Shown here: in pieces, positions 1-10,732 of the stretch
Layout of the letters: the number at the start of each line of letters is the position of its first letter
Position numbering within the stretch: the first letter of the stretch is position 1
Assembly: GCF_033473495.1 (NCBI RefSeq)
Contig: NC_088935.1
Coordinates: 1,798,001-1,862,000, forward strand
Direction of reading: 5' to 3'
DNA: 64,000 bases
Source: Cercospora beticola
Taxonomy: Eukaryota; Ascomycota; Dothideomycetes; Mycosphaerellales; Mycosphaerellaceae
Notes under the pieces: generated by a model
The model's input: the letters and a program-made list of their open reading frames with translations, nothing else
The model's database searches: none
What the model was told of the DNA's origin: nothing
Program-made: the position numbers and the translations under genes

Positions 1-185
1 CCTAGGATGGATGCGTAGATGGCTCTACGTACAAGCAGTAGATCGGTCACATTCGTTGGTCGGCAATGCATAGTAGCTTAGAGGATATCCTCGTAGGATG
101 ATGCAATCCGGAGGTTTTCCCACTCTCTCCGTTTCTGGATCAAGGCCGGCGGTATGCACTGGATAGAGTGGGTTGCACGCCTGTG

Positions 186-1408
186 CTAGCCACTACAGAA
201 CAGGCCAATGCCTAGAGTCTCGTTAAGGAGCACTCCGATGGTGCCGTAGCGAGCGATATCTGCCCGAGTATGCACGCAAATCATTCTCAGGCGTGCCTTG
301 ATATCGGTTGAGACGACACTGTCCCACGCCTTGTAAAGCTCTTTGTCAGGATCTGACTGTCGATACGCTGGCTGAGAGTGCTTGCTAGCACGTGCGTAGA
401 TGCTACTCTGCAGGCCCCACGTGCCGCCAAAGTAGCCGGCAGTCGAGTGATTCTTGCTTGTGTTTTCGAGGCTGATGAGGTAGTTCCCGATCACTTGTCC
501 ACATGTCTGCTTGTCGAGAGCATCTGGTAGTCTGGCGACTACGTCTGAGAGCTTCCATGGTTGGCCTGTAGCAACGCAGAAGTCGAGCATCTGGTAGAGT
601 TGGGGAGAATTTGCTCTCAGTCGTCTACAGAACCCAGTAGCGTACCTCTCGGGTGTCATGTACTTCTTTAGCATCTTGTCAACAGCGCCAGTCACGCGGA
701 ACGTCCACTGCCAAGTAGTCCGTGAATATAGCACTAATTCTGCGAAGTCGGCTGGAAGCCAATCGTGTTCATAATCCACAGCACGATACTGTTCTGGCTC
801 TGGAGCGATAATCACCATTTCCAAAGGGTCGTCGCCGAGGTCAGGATCCAGACCGCCCTTCTGAGCGGTAATGAATGCTTCATTGTCGGGCTCTACACGC
901 TGGATAGCGCGCTTCTTTGATGGAGGCCTCTCACCTTGACTCCCATCATCTTGATTGACGGTGAGCGAGGCGACAGGCTTGCGTGATGGGCGAAGACGTT
1001 TCACGGGCTCTTCGTCCTCTTCATCGGCGGTGTCGTCAAGATCGACTATGACAATTTCTGGGAGCATTATTAGCATAAGGCCTTTCCAAGAGAGAGAGGG
1101 GGGGAGAGAGAGAGGGTAGCCGGAGCAGCCTGGCGACGTTGGAGGTCATTTGGAGCAGCATGGCGACGTTGGAGCTCACGGTCTCCCTCGCAATCAGAGT
1201 CAATGACGATAACGTCTCCTAACAAAGTGAGCTTTAATGTCAATCTGCCGAAGAGTCGACTGCTATACTTACGTTGGGAGAAGTTGGCTGCTGGTCGGAG
1301 TGCCGCTGGTGCTGGTTGAAGTGCCGCTGGTGCTGGCTGGACGACGAAGCTCAGTTTGGACTGGATGCTCTTCCGTCCACCCATGAGTCGGTCCTTGACA
1401 CGTGCCAT
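186..1408 (-). CDS. Uncharacterised protein with two tandem SUMO-interaction-like motifs
   Basis: Not recognised as a named family. I infer three exons, 1408-1273, 1218-1180 (39 nt) and 1057-186, joined in phase 1, giving 348 residues. Introns are GTAAGT..TTAG (54 nt) and GTGAGC..CCCAG (122 nt, with GCTAAT branch site). The N-terminus is basic and contains QSKLSFV, loosely like a PCNA-binding box but with wrong aromatic spacing, then a QPAPAAL tandem repeat from a 21-bp DNA repeat near 1300-1336. DVIVIDSD lies in the micro-exon and IVIVDLDD starts the last exon. Both are hydrophobic-plus-acidic stretches typical of SUMO-interaction motifs. A basic, NLS-like segment follows. The last 200 residues form an unidentified globular region with a faint GIY-YIG-like look (YFGGTWGL, later RYGTIG). 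The start at 1408 is the first Met before the basic segment. Function unknown; the SUMO link is inference from short motifs. Confidence 0.55.
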
Positions 1409-3759
1409 GATAGAGTGACCGACTTCTGATGCTGTGTTGTTGAGGACAGAGCTGAGAGGAAGAGGAAGTAAATGAGGAAGCGCGCAGGCTGCCTGAGAGG
1501 CTTCCGCCCGGAGAGGTGTAGGGAAGGCACGAGGAGGAAGGCACGAAGCCCGACCGCACCTGCCCACCGGACCCCCTCTTTCATGTCTCTAAGTTGAGGT
1601 TTCTTGTCAAGGCACCAAGTCTCCAAGTGTTTACCGGAGCACTGGAGTCTGACCGAGGAGTCGCTGCTTCTGAGTCGCTGCATTGTCATTGCCACGTCTT
1701 CGACAAGGACCTAAAAACTGCTGAAGGGGTGGCTTGGCTGATCTTTCAGCTTTCGAAGATCCAGTCTCCGGAGTAGCAAAGCTTAATCTTTTCTATCGGC
1801 GTGCTCAACAGCTGTGCTTCATGCCAACTCTTTCGCTCCTTCTCCCCGGAATGTCGCTGGCTCTGCTCACGGCGCTGTCTCGGTCGTGACAACTACTACG
1901 CCCTGGCAATGGAGCATGTGTTGGCGGCCTACTGCTGTTTCATTCAATGGCCACACTCACGTTGAAGTTCTTCTCGTGGCCTCAACTCCTGAACATGCTG
2001 CGTGATCTGCTTGAGTCTTTCGGCAATGCTGACGCTTTTCTGCCTCTCGCTTCCAGCTGGGCATGAGCCATCTTGGAATCTGGGTGTACATCCAATCTTC
2101 ACTCACTCAAGATGCTGCGCCATACCTCCTTCATCGCGGCAGGTGTCGTCTCACGGCGCAGGCGTCGCTTCACTCGTGGGCGTCACCCCACTCGTCTGCT
2201 TACATACCCATGTTCCTGGAGAGAAACTGGAGTCGCCGGTCCATTCTCCGAAGACTCGCACGATGCAGGGGTCGCAGGGCTTGCTATACAGTCTTCTCAA
2301 GCGAGATTGCGGAAGGGGTGATGCCTGCGAATACGCTGATAAATCTTATCACTCGTAGCAAGCCGCCGAAGAGAGCTTATTGGGCTGTATCTCAGTCCCA
2401 CGGGGTGATGAAGACCCATGCTTTCGGCGTACGACTGCGCCTACTTACGCAAAATATCCAAATGGGCACAGCCCCGACCCCTCAAGGATCACCCCTTCCG
2501 CCATCTCGCTTGAGAAGACTGTACCAAGGATATCCCGCGGCCTGTCCACCGGAGCGGTCGAACGATGCGCTCGTGGCAGGAAGTCACGCTTCGTGGATGT
2601 TCAACTCTCAGGTCATGCCTCCAGGTTCCAAGCCCGCGGCATGCCAATGCCAACATCTCAAGCTCCTGAGTCTCTGCACGACAAGCAGATCCAAGGAAAT
2701 TGCCATGTGTGCTCGGGCCAGAAGTCAAGACGTACTAGGAATATATACTTTTTCGGGCTGGTTCTTGTCTTGACTTCACCGCCAACCTGCGATATGAAAC
2801 ATGAGTTTTGATAGTTCAATAGTAGCGTGCTGACTTATTTTTCTCATCACCTCAGCATGCCAGCATGGTGCGGAAAGATCGTGTTGGTGTAGGCTGGATA
2901 AAGTTCGTGCAGCCCTCGGCACTGAACTCTGCGGCCACGTCATCCGAGCTGAACGTCACTTGGTTCAGGCCTACACGGCGATGAACCCCGGAAACGCTGC
3001 GGCGCGACTTCATCATCACGGAGTCGTCATCTTGCAATGAATCGGTGGGTGGAAATATGGACATCAGGCTGTGATCATGCGCAGAGAGCCTCATCTGCAG
3101 ACTAGTCATGCACAATTCTCTCAACTGGAAAGCCCGGAAGCTGGGACCAATGGGAGAATTGTGGAGAGGCACATCGCGATAGCATGCAGCGCTAAGGAAA
3201 GAGTGGAAGGGTGTGCCGCGCGTACAGTGTCGAGCTGCGCGAGCGGGTGAGCTATTGGAAGCCCGAAACGTTGAGCAAGAGTGACAGAATTGAGAGCGGG
3301 GCAGCACGTGATGCCCCAAAGTGGTTGAGTCGCGTGCTGCAACAGTCACACTGAGATGGGCGATGTGATGAGAAAATAGGCACAAATGTATGAATCGTCG
3401 TAAACGTCTCTTTCAATCACCATGCTATGCAAGAATTCAATAACAGCCGCTCATGCGAAAAGTAACCCATGGCCTACTCCTCCCAAAAGCCTGGCCCATC
3501 GAAACCATTCAATGCCAATAGCTTATATCAAACATTACCAATAGACCATGGCGTATCCCACGCTTTCATTCCCAAGACCGTTCCAATCGTTCCGTAATCC
3601 GCAGCTGTATCAAGGATTGTGTTCATATGCACATTCGAATTTAAAATCAAACTTTCGAGGAGCCATTCGTGGTCGTCCGGCAGAAATGACGGCCAACGAT
3701 AATGCTCAACAGTGTGAACAAACGTTCTTGTCGTAGTTCTGTTCCTAATCATTCGTTGC
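1409..3759. other. Gene-poor stretch with no supported coding region
   Basis: Several open frames of 60-236 codons occur on both strands, but none shows family resemblance, consistent splice signals or codon structure that separates it from chance. The 236-codon frame at 2063-2773 overlaps an inverted repeat (2287-2523), so its openness is poor evidence for a protein. The stretch separates the SIM-motif gene from the PIR wall-protein gene. Confidence 0.5.
2287..2523. repeat. 36-bp inverted repeat with about 164-bp spacer
   Basis: The segment at about 2287-2322 (core TCTTCTCAAGCGAGAT, then GCGGAAGGGGTGAT) recurs as its reverse complement at about 2488-2523, with one mismatch across roughly 36 bases. 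Homology stops sharply at both ends of each arm. It could be the ends of a small non-autonomous element or a local inverted duplication. I did not find a flanking target-site duplication. Confidence 0.75.
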
Positions 3760-5083
3760 TTAGAGCATGGCCACGGCAAGGACACCGGCGGCGAGACCGA
3801 AGAGCTCGCTGCGCATGGTTGGGAGAGCAGCAGCGCCAGTGTAAGCAACAACAGTTGGAGAGGCAACAGAGCCGTTGGTTGGAGCTTGCACCTACTGTTG
3901 GTTAGCACATGCCGGTTGTCGAAGTCGTCTCTTGTCAACTCACCTGTCCATCAGCGATTTGGGTAACTGGGGAACCAGTTTGCTGAGGAGCCTGGATTTG
4001 TCCATCGGCAATTTGGGTAACAGGAGAGCCCGTTGGAGCTTGCACCTAAAGTCTTGTTAGTAAGAGTTGGGGATAACGACCAAAGTTGGTACTCACTTGA
4101 CCGTCGGCGATTTGGGTAACTGGGGCTCCAGTCGGTGCTTGCACCAGCGAGGGGGTCAGCGCATGATTAATGCAACAGATGCGTTCTATTACTTACTTGA
4201 CCGTCAGCAATCTGGGAGACGGGAGAACCAGAAGTGGCCGCTTGGATCTACGATCATGTTAGCATGCAAGACCTCCAGCTGGGCCATAAGCATCGCAGAA
4301 CTCACCTGTCCGTCGGCGATTTGGCTCACAGGAGCGCCCGTCGGTGCTTGGATCGCGGGGGAGGTCAGCTCATGCACTGCGTTCACGTCGATATTGGGTA
4401 TCTTACCTGACCATCTCCGATTTGAGTAACAGGGGAGCCCGTGGGTGCTTGGATCGATTCGGGCGTCAGTGGCATGGTCTTGTTGGAAGAGAACGATGGG
4501 AACTTACCTGTCCATCGGCAATTTGAGTCACGGCTTGTGGCTGGCCATCAGCAATCTGGTTGACTGGCTGGGCAGTTGGCTGTCCATCTGACTGAACCTG
4601 AGCAGCAGAGCCACCACCGTTGATAGCCTCAATGTAGACCGGGCTGCACTGGGCAGCGTCGCTCTCGTCGTAAAGGTTGTAGAAGGTTCCGCTCAAGCAC
4701 TGCTGGAAGACAACATCGCTGCCAATGGCGAGCGAGCCGTTCTGGCAAACGGACCAGCCGGCTGTGTAGATGGCACCAGTCTGAGCTGGGCCGTCGAACT
4801 GGAATTGACGGTTGTCGGCGATGTAGCCAGTGCGGCCTTGAGCGTCCTTGAGAACACCACCCTGGAGGGTGAGGATCAAAGTGCCGGAGCCACCCTGCTG
4901 CTGTCTCTTCGCCATGGCAGGGGTGGTGACATTGACGACTTGGATCTGGAAAGTACCTGGGTAGTCTGGAGAGCAGCCAGCTGGAGCAGAGGTCGATGGG
5001 GTGATGTTCTCAGTGACTCCCTGAGGCACTGGGTTGGCCGCAGCCAAAGCGGCAAGCGCGACTGGGGCGATAGAGTAACGCAT
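3760..5083 (-). CDS. PIR-repeat cell-wall protein, GPI-type C-terminus, mini-exon gene
   Basis: Secreted wall mannoprotein of the Pir family. The start at 5083 gives signal peptide [18 protein letters not shown], followed by a Cys-containing domain. PIR repeats of the form QIADGQ.QAPTG then begin. Exon 1 runs 5083-4508; mini-exons follow at 4454-4407, 4353-4306, 4247-4197, 4144-4097 and 4045-3944; the last exon is 3891-3760. Each mini-exon encodes one repeat (the fifth, two), all in phase 0, with donors GTAAG/GTGAG directly after the Q of DGQ. The C-terminus is Ser/Thr-containing and ends in a hydrophobic tail ([14 protein letters not shown]), as in GPI-anchored proteins. Three introns (4507-4455, 4406-4354, 4196-4145) lack AG where the repeat frame needs the acceptor. 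Pir repeats are known to be ester-linked to beta-1,3-glucan through a glutamine. Which mini-exons enter the mRNA is uncertain. Confidence 0.85.
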
Positions 5084-7479
5084 GGTGTCGAGGTATTAAG
5101 ATATTAGAGCTTCTGGGATAGATACAGCGAAGCGGTGGCGTAAGACGGTAGCGAGTAGTAGTCCTTGCGAAGGGTGGTGGCGATAGACAGCGAGTGAAAG
5201 TCTATGAAGAATCAATAGACAGTCGCGAGTCGGGGCTGTTATGCAAGCGGAGGAGACTGTGGGTTTGTTGTGAGAGAATGGAGACTGGAATGTAAGAGGT
5301 ATTTAATCCCATTGACACAAAGGCGGGTCCTCGCATTGGCGCGCTGCGCTTGGGAGAGAGGTTGGTGCGGCGTGAGCTATGGCCAGGGACGGGCACAACG
5401 GGCCTCCCAAGCAACCGATTGACTCTCCTCGTGGACGGTCTAGCACGGTGATGCAGCAGGCCGGGCGGCGCTGTGAATGGCCAGCAGACGAGGGGTGGAC
5501 GATCCAGCCTCCCTCCTCCTGCTGCTGCTCCTGCGTCTGCGTCGGCCACTGCTGGAGCTCCCACTCCAACCGCAGAGCTTCCATGCGACAGCAGACAGCC
5601 CACCGCCACCGCGCACCCGCTCCACTGCTGCCGCTGTCCCATTCCCGCCGTCGTTGTGCGTGTCTCAGGTTCCCAATCTCGCGCTGACCGTCGGGCAATG
5701 TACCTGCTGTTGATCGCAGTCCCGGCTGCGGCGCCGCGCACGTTCGCCCGGCCAACGGCCACCGCTTAACCGAGAGCCGCTGATGGCATTTTGAGCGCCA
5801 GAGATGAGCGACACTCTGCCCACAGTCGAGCAGTCCATCATGACGTCCTCGACCGCGCGCCGCATCGCACAAAGTCGGATGGCGGGCGCACAAGGTTCGC
5901 GTTGAAGGCTAGCGGCAGGTAGCTGCAGCATGCACAATGCGGCTCTCGACGCCTGGCGACACCGTCGAGCTCTGCAAAACCAGAGGCTGTACTAGCGCTG
6001 ATGGCGACGACCATATGGCCTCTCCCGCCGCCCTGCTCTACGACTGACGCTCTGTTCGTGTTGACCCAGTTTCATCGCTGCTCCACGCGCGCAATACGAG
6101 CCCCCAGACGCACAAGCTCGCGGCCCCAGCTCGCCCAAGATGCAGAAGCAGCCCAAGCTCGCCGCCGCCAAATTTGAGTTGCCGATCAACACCATCGTGG
6201 CGTCTTGTCTGCTGGGCGCTGCGTGGCCCGCGCGTACATCTCGCGATGTCGAGTATTCGGATGACTGTACAACCGCTCTACCGCTGCGAACAGCCCTTAC
6301 TCGCCCGCCCAGCGGTGGGGCCACAGTCACAGTCTGGAGAGAGAATCTCTCATCAACAAGCTCACACGACATGACCGTTTCACCTGTCACCTGTCCAACG
6401 TGTCTGAACCGCTCAGCGCCCATAGATACCACCCGCAATAGAGCAGTTGCTCCCGGTCATCTCAGCATCTGCACAAGTGTGGTACTGAAGATGACGACCG
6501 GCTCCTTCTCCACACTCGTCAATCACACTCTCCGCACTGAATTTCATTAGGTTAGCGTTCTGCTTGCCTTTTCCCAAAGCACAGATCGCAGTGGGATGAC
6601 TCGTTGGCAGCGCAGCTGAGCAGGCGATATGCCTACTTTTGGACTTCGTCAAGGTACATGCAAGAATCCTCCATATCGAACTCTATGCGGCTCAGCTACA
6701 GCCGCATCTGGCATTTCCCACTCGTATTCAGCATGAACCGCAGCTGTAGCGTGTCTGCTGTCACCAAGTACCCCGCTCACAACTCGGATCCACGAGAAGC
6801 CATCCATCTGCATGTCCTCACGGCCACTCCTTCCCGCTGCTTCGACGTCTTCCCATAGTCATGACGATCGAATTGCGATGTGCCAATTCTTGGGGCACGG
6901 CAGAATTCTGTCCGCCGGAGTTGTAGCCGGCACGGCGAGCAAACAATGGGCGCATGGCGTACTGCAAGCCCGCCTGCATAGCACTGCAGCTCGGCAACCA
7001 GCAGGTAACAGGCAGCACCAAGACACGGCTGGGAATATGCAAGATCGCGTGCGACATCATTCGTGACACAACGACCGTTCACTTCGGTTCAGTGCAGCAA
7101 ATTTTCGCATTGCCTTGATATTTCGCACGCTACAAAACACCTTGCTTGCGGTGGGAGCGCTACTACTGTATACAATTCTCGCCGCAACACAGACCACCTT
7201 CAACCATCCCTTTCGTCGCAGCTGTAGTAACCCAAGAGGGCCAAGACGCTTCATCATCAAAATGCATCGTTTCAAGATGCCACACCTTGCGCCCCAAACG
7301 CCATGCAGTACGCTGCAAAAAATTCGCCCAGGCATTTCCGTCGTAAACAAATGTTGCCATGTGCAACCACCCATAGCTACAGCTGAAACACTTCCTCACG
7401 CCTGCAGCTGTTAAGCAAAGCTTCAGCTCCCGTGGTGCAGCCGTCGCAAGCTCCAAAGTCAAAAGACCGTCACAAGAAC
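5084..7479. other. 2.4 kb without a recognisable gene
   Basis: The first part is the upstream region of the PIR gene. Overlapping open frames at 5.2-5.9 kb and 6.1-6.5 kb exist on both strands in GC-rich DNA, and none resembles a known protein. No tRNA, repeat or mobile-element signature was seen. Confidence 0.5.
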
Positions 7480-9183
7480 CTACTGTCCGACAGCTCCAGC
7501 TTGATGAGGCATTGTCAGCACGCCATTCTTCTTATCGGTGCTTCCAAGAACCTTGATCTTGCCGTATGCGTCCACGATTGGGTACCGCGCTCTACGTTCA
7601 AGATCATCCAGGTCCATGTGGCTGCGGATATACTTGTCTTGGCTGTTGTCGGGCACGCTATAGTCCCAGCTGGTCCACTTGCCTTGCTTGAGGGCCGAGA
7701 AGCAGAACCGACGCTGGCGCTGGCGTTTAATCACATCCGCCGTGATGGCTTCCATATCCCACTTGGCTTTGGCTTCCGCGACAAAGTCATCGTACACCTT
7801 CTTGGTAGCCTCGTCGGTGGAAGTGGCGAGGTTGACCAATTCCTTTGGATCTTCTGCCAAGTTGTACAGCTGATCTGGGTCTGCAGGACAAGTGATGTAC
7901 TTCCAGGCACCACGTCGAATCATCATCATCGGAGCGATGGTTCCTTCACCCATGTACTCGGCAAAGACGTTGTCATGCGTGGACTTGCCCTTCAGATGAG
8001 GCACGATCGAGACACCATCCATTGGCAAGCCAGGCACCAGTTTCGAACCCACGATATCGACCAACGTGGGCAGGATATCCAGAGTGCTGACGCTTTGTGG
8101 AACGCGGTGAGGCGCCCACTGCTTGGGGTAGCTGAAGAGCATGGGCACGCGGACAGATGACTCGAAGTAGGACATCTTGTACCACAGACCTCTCTCGCCA
8201 AGCATGTCGCCGTGGTCACCGGAGAAGATGACAATGGTATTGTCGGCAAGACCACAATCCTTCAGGGTCTGCATCAACTTTCCGATATTATCATCGACGT
8301 AGCTGACAGATCCGTAATAGGCGCGCTTGGCACGCTTGATCTGCTCGGGCGTGAAGTCGTAGTCTTCAAGATCGCAGACGTGCTGCAAGCGTTTGCTGTG
8401 CGGGTCGAGCTGATCCTTGGGAAGCTGGACGTCTGGCATATCGATGTCGACATCCTCATACATGTCCCAGTACTTGTGCTCGATGGTGTACGGATCGTGA
8501 GGATGAGTGAGAGAGACCGTCAAACAGAATGGCCGGCTGTTCGGTGGCTTGCGGACATGGTCGTACAAGAACTGCTTGGCCTTGTACATGACCTCTTCAT
8601 CGTAGTCCAGCTGGTTGCTGCGCACACATGGTCCTGCTTGCAGGATGGAAGAGCTGTTATGGTACCATTCCAGGCGAGTGTCGGGCTCGTCCCAGTTGAC
8701 CGACCAGCCAAGATCAGCCGGATAGATATCGGCGGTGAGGCGATACTCATAGCCGTGCAGCTGGTCACCGATGAAGTGCATCTTACCGCCAAGCACGCAC
8801 TCATACCCGGCATTCCGCAAGTAGTGCGCGTATGTCGGCGTGTCCTCGGTAATCGGTGAAGCGTTGTCGTAAGCACCAATTTTGGAAGGTAGCTGTCCAG
8901 TGATCATGGCCATACGTGATGGCGCGCACAGGGGTGAATTACAGTAGGCAGAATCGAACACAACTGACTTCTCGGCCAGTTTGTCGAGGTGTGGGGTCTT
9001 GATCTGCGATTTCTCGTTGTAGATTTTGAGTTGGGGAGCGGCCAGCTGGTCGGCCATGATGTAGAGAATGTTGGGTTGTGAGGGGAACAGAGGCGTGCTG
9101 AAGCCATTCTGTCCCGCGAAGCCGACAGGCGGCGATGTGGGCGGCGTGTCTGGCAGGTTGCGAAGACGCTGCACGGGGTCCAT
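7480..9183 (-). CDS. Choline-sulfatase (arylsulfatase family)
   Basis: Hydrolyses choline-O-sulfate to choline and sulfate, which fungi use to recover stored sulfur. Intronless, 567 residues, normal for the family. The N-terminal PNILYIMADQ strand supplies metal-binding residues. LCAPSR holds the cysteine (about residue 86) that is converted to formylglycine, in the CxPSR sulfatase signature. GGKMHFIGDQLHGYEYRL and the downstream SGDHGDMLGERGLWYK segment match choline-sulfatases rather than general arylsulfatases. The C-terminal region carries the expected RRGAWKYI and DPDQLYNL blocks. I chose the Met at 9183 (context ACAATGGAC) over an in-frame Met 30 codons upstream, because the extra segment is low-complexity and not a signal peptide. 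No choline or sulfate transporter lies beside it. Confidence 0.93.
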   Translation of the reverse strand: MDPVQRLRNLPDTPPTSPPVGFAGQNGFSTPLFPSQPNILYIMADQLAAPQLKIYNEKSQIKTPHLDKLAEKSVVFDSAYCNSPLCAPSRMAMITGQLPSKIGAYDNASPITEDTPTYAHYLRNAGYECVLGGKMHFIGDQLHGYEYRLTADIYPADLGWSVNWDEPDTRLEWYHNSSSILQAGPCVRSNQLDYDEEVMYKAKQFLYDHVRKPPNSRPFCLTVSLTHPHDPYTIEHKYWDMYEDVDIDMPDVQLPKDQLDPHSKRLQHVCDLEDYDFTPEQIKRAKRAYYGSVSYVDDNIGKLMQTLKDCGLADNTIVIFSGDHGDMLGERGLWYKMSYFESSVRVPMLFSYPKQWAPHRVPQSVSTLDILPTLVDIVGSKLVPGLPMDGVSIVPHLKGKSTHDNVFAEYMGEGTIAPMMMIRRGAWKYITCPADPDQLYNLAEDPKELVNLATSTDEATKKVYDDFVAEAKAKWDMEAITADVIKRQRQRRFCFSALKQGKWTSWDYSVPDNSQDKYIRSHMDLDDLERRARYPIVDAYGKIKVLGSTDKKNGVLTMPHQAGAVGQ

Positions 9184-9843
9184 TGTTGCGTGCAGTCGTC
9201 GGCAGCCAAAGGGCTGCGAGGTTGTGATTGAGTTTGGAAGGGGAATGCGGATATGAGCTGCACCAAACGGCAACGAACAACAACCAACAAACTGCTACGC
9301 TGCGATGGGGCGAGTTGTGGGGGAAAGAAAGATTATGAATTCGCGGACAATGCCTTATATAATCGTGTGCGTCCAAGACGTCTCAGCAGCACGCCTTGAC
9401 GCCTCGACCATCGATGGCGTGCTACAGCAGATTGATGAGCAGCAGCGAAACAAAGCCAGCTAGCCCGACTGGGCCATAGCCTCGCCAAGCATCCGGGGTG
9501 ACAAGCGGCGAATCCTTGTGATGGTATCCTCTATTTGAACGTCGCTCGCTCCACAGCTGCCCGCCGCAGCGTCTCTGTCGTTTCGACGTCAGATCAAGGC
9601 ACAGCTGGCATCGATGCAGCTTGAGTTCGAAAGTTGTGAGGAGATCTTGCGAGATTGGCCGCCTGGCCGCCTTTATACTCGTCGAGCGGCAGCGGGTCGG
9701 CGCCCGATCGCGCCTAGCGCATGCCCGTCACGCGACTGAATTTTGCAACAACAACCCTCGTCCGACAAGCCATTCCACCGCCTACCACGCGATCTCCGTC
9801 CAGCAGCAGCAGCTCCCTCGCCGCCGACACGCTCGCCTTCGCC
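9184..9843. promoter_or_regulatory. Divergent upstream region of choline-sulfatase and PTH2
   Basis: About 660 bp between two divergent starts, so it must hold both promoters. An in-frame ATG at 9721 could lengthen PTH2 by 41 residues. No specific factor-binding site was identified with confidence. Confidence 0.5.
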
Positions 9844-10732
9844 ATGTCGCAGCCTCCGCTGGATCGCCCGCAGCCGTCAGCTGCCAGCTACGCGATCGCT
9901 GCAGCCATCATCGCCTTCACCACCGGCTACTTTGTGGGCAGCGCCCGCTCGATTGGCTTATTCGGCCGGTCGCCCGCCCGCCCCGCCACATCGGGAGCGG
10001 CCTTGGACAACGACGATTCCGCGTCAGACTCCGACGAGTCCGCCCACGACCTGGGCGAGCTGCAGGCGTTCGATGGGAGCAAAGAAGAATGCAAACTCGT
10101 CCTCGTCGTGAGGACAGATCTGGGCATGACCAAAGGTGAGTCGGCACACACGATTGAGTTTCGCCTACGTGCATGGGGTTGGCTCAAGTGCCGCGTGCCT
10201 GCCTTGTCGCGCGTGGCAGCTGTGGCAGTACCGAAGTATTGCAACTACACATGACATCGTGGTCTGATGAGAGTCGCGTGCGACACACGCGCAAACGTCG
10301 TCAGCGAGCTGATCGAATGCGCAGGCAAAATAGCGGCACAATGCGGGCATGCGACGCTCGCGTGTTACAAAGCCTTCCTGCGCAGTGATCCGAACCATCC
10401 GTTGCTGAAGCGGTGGGAGCACCTCGGCCAAGCCAAAGTAGCGCTCAAAGTAGACAGCGAAGACGAGATGCTCATGCTGCAAGCTACTGCTGTTAGTCTC
10501 GGTCTCTGCGCAAAGGTCATTCACGACGCTGGCCGCACGCAGATTGCCAGCGGATCGGCCACTGTGCTGGGCATCGGTCCTGCTCCAAAGAGTGAGTCAC
10601 TTCGGACAGCATCCCATGTTGCATCCACCGCTGCAGTCACCGCGTATCTAGACTACGCAATTTCCATAACTAATGCTAATGCGCGTGGTAGGCAAGATCG
10701 ACGAGGTCACCGGACATCTCAAGCTGTTGTGA
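9844..10732 (+). CDS. PTH2: Peptidyl-tRNA hydrolase 2 (PTH2 family)
   Basis: Releases peptides from prematurely dropped peptidyl-tRNA. Exons 9844-10135, 10325-10591 and 10692-10732 give 199 residues. Introns are GTGAGT..GCAG (189 nt) and GTGAGT..GTAG. The N-terminus has one membrane segment (YAIAAAIIAFTTGYFVGS), as in the mitochondrial outer-membrane PTRH2, then an acidic linker. The catalytic domain shows LVVRTDLGMTKGKIAAQCGHA, LGLCAKVIHDAGRTQIASGS, GIGPAP and the closing VTGHLKLL, all diagnostic for PTH2. The second exon junction restores the invariant GKIAAQC block. The start at 9844 has a favourable -3 G; the ATG at 9721 is in frame but in weak context. Confidence 0.93.

Noticed and set aside
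2063..2773. 236-codon plus-strand frame as a gene
   Set aside because: Overlaps the inverted repeat, has mixed Cys/His/Ser composition, and matches nothing; other frames are open too.
5202..5893. Overlapping 186- and 196-codon minus-strand frames upstream of the PIR gene
   Set aside because: Low-complexity GC-rich DNA open in several frames at once; no domain, no consistent splice sites.
7432..8859. Long plus-strand frames (242 and 215 codons)
   Set aside because: Antisense to the choline-sulfatase, which has full family motifs on the minus strand.
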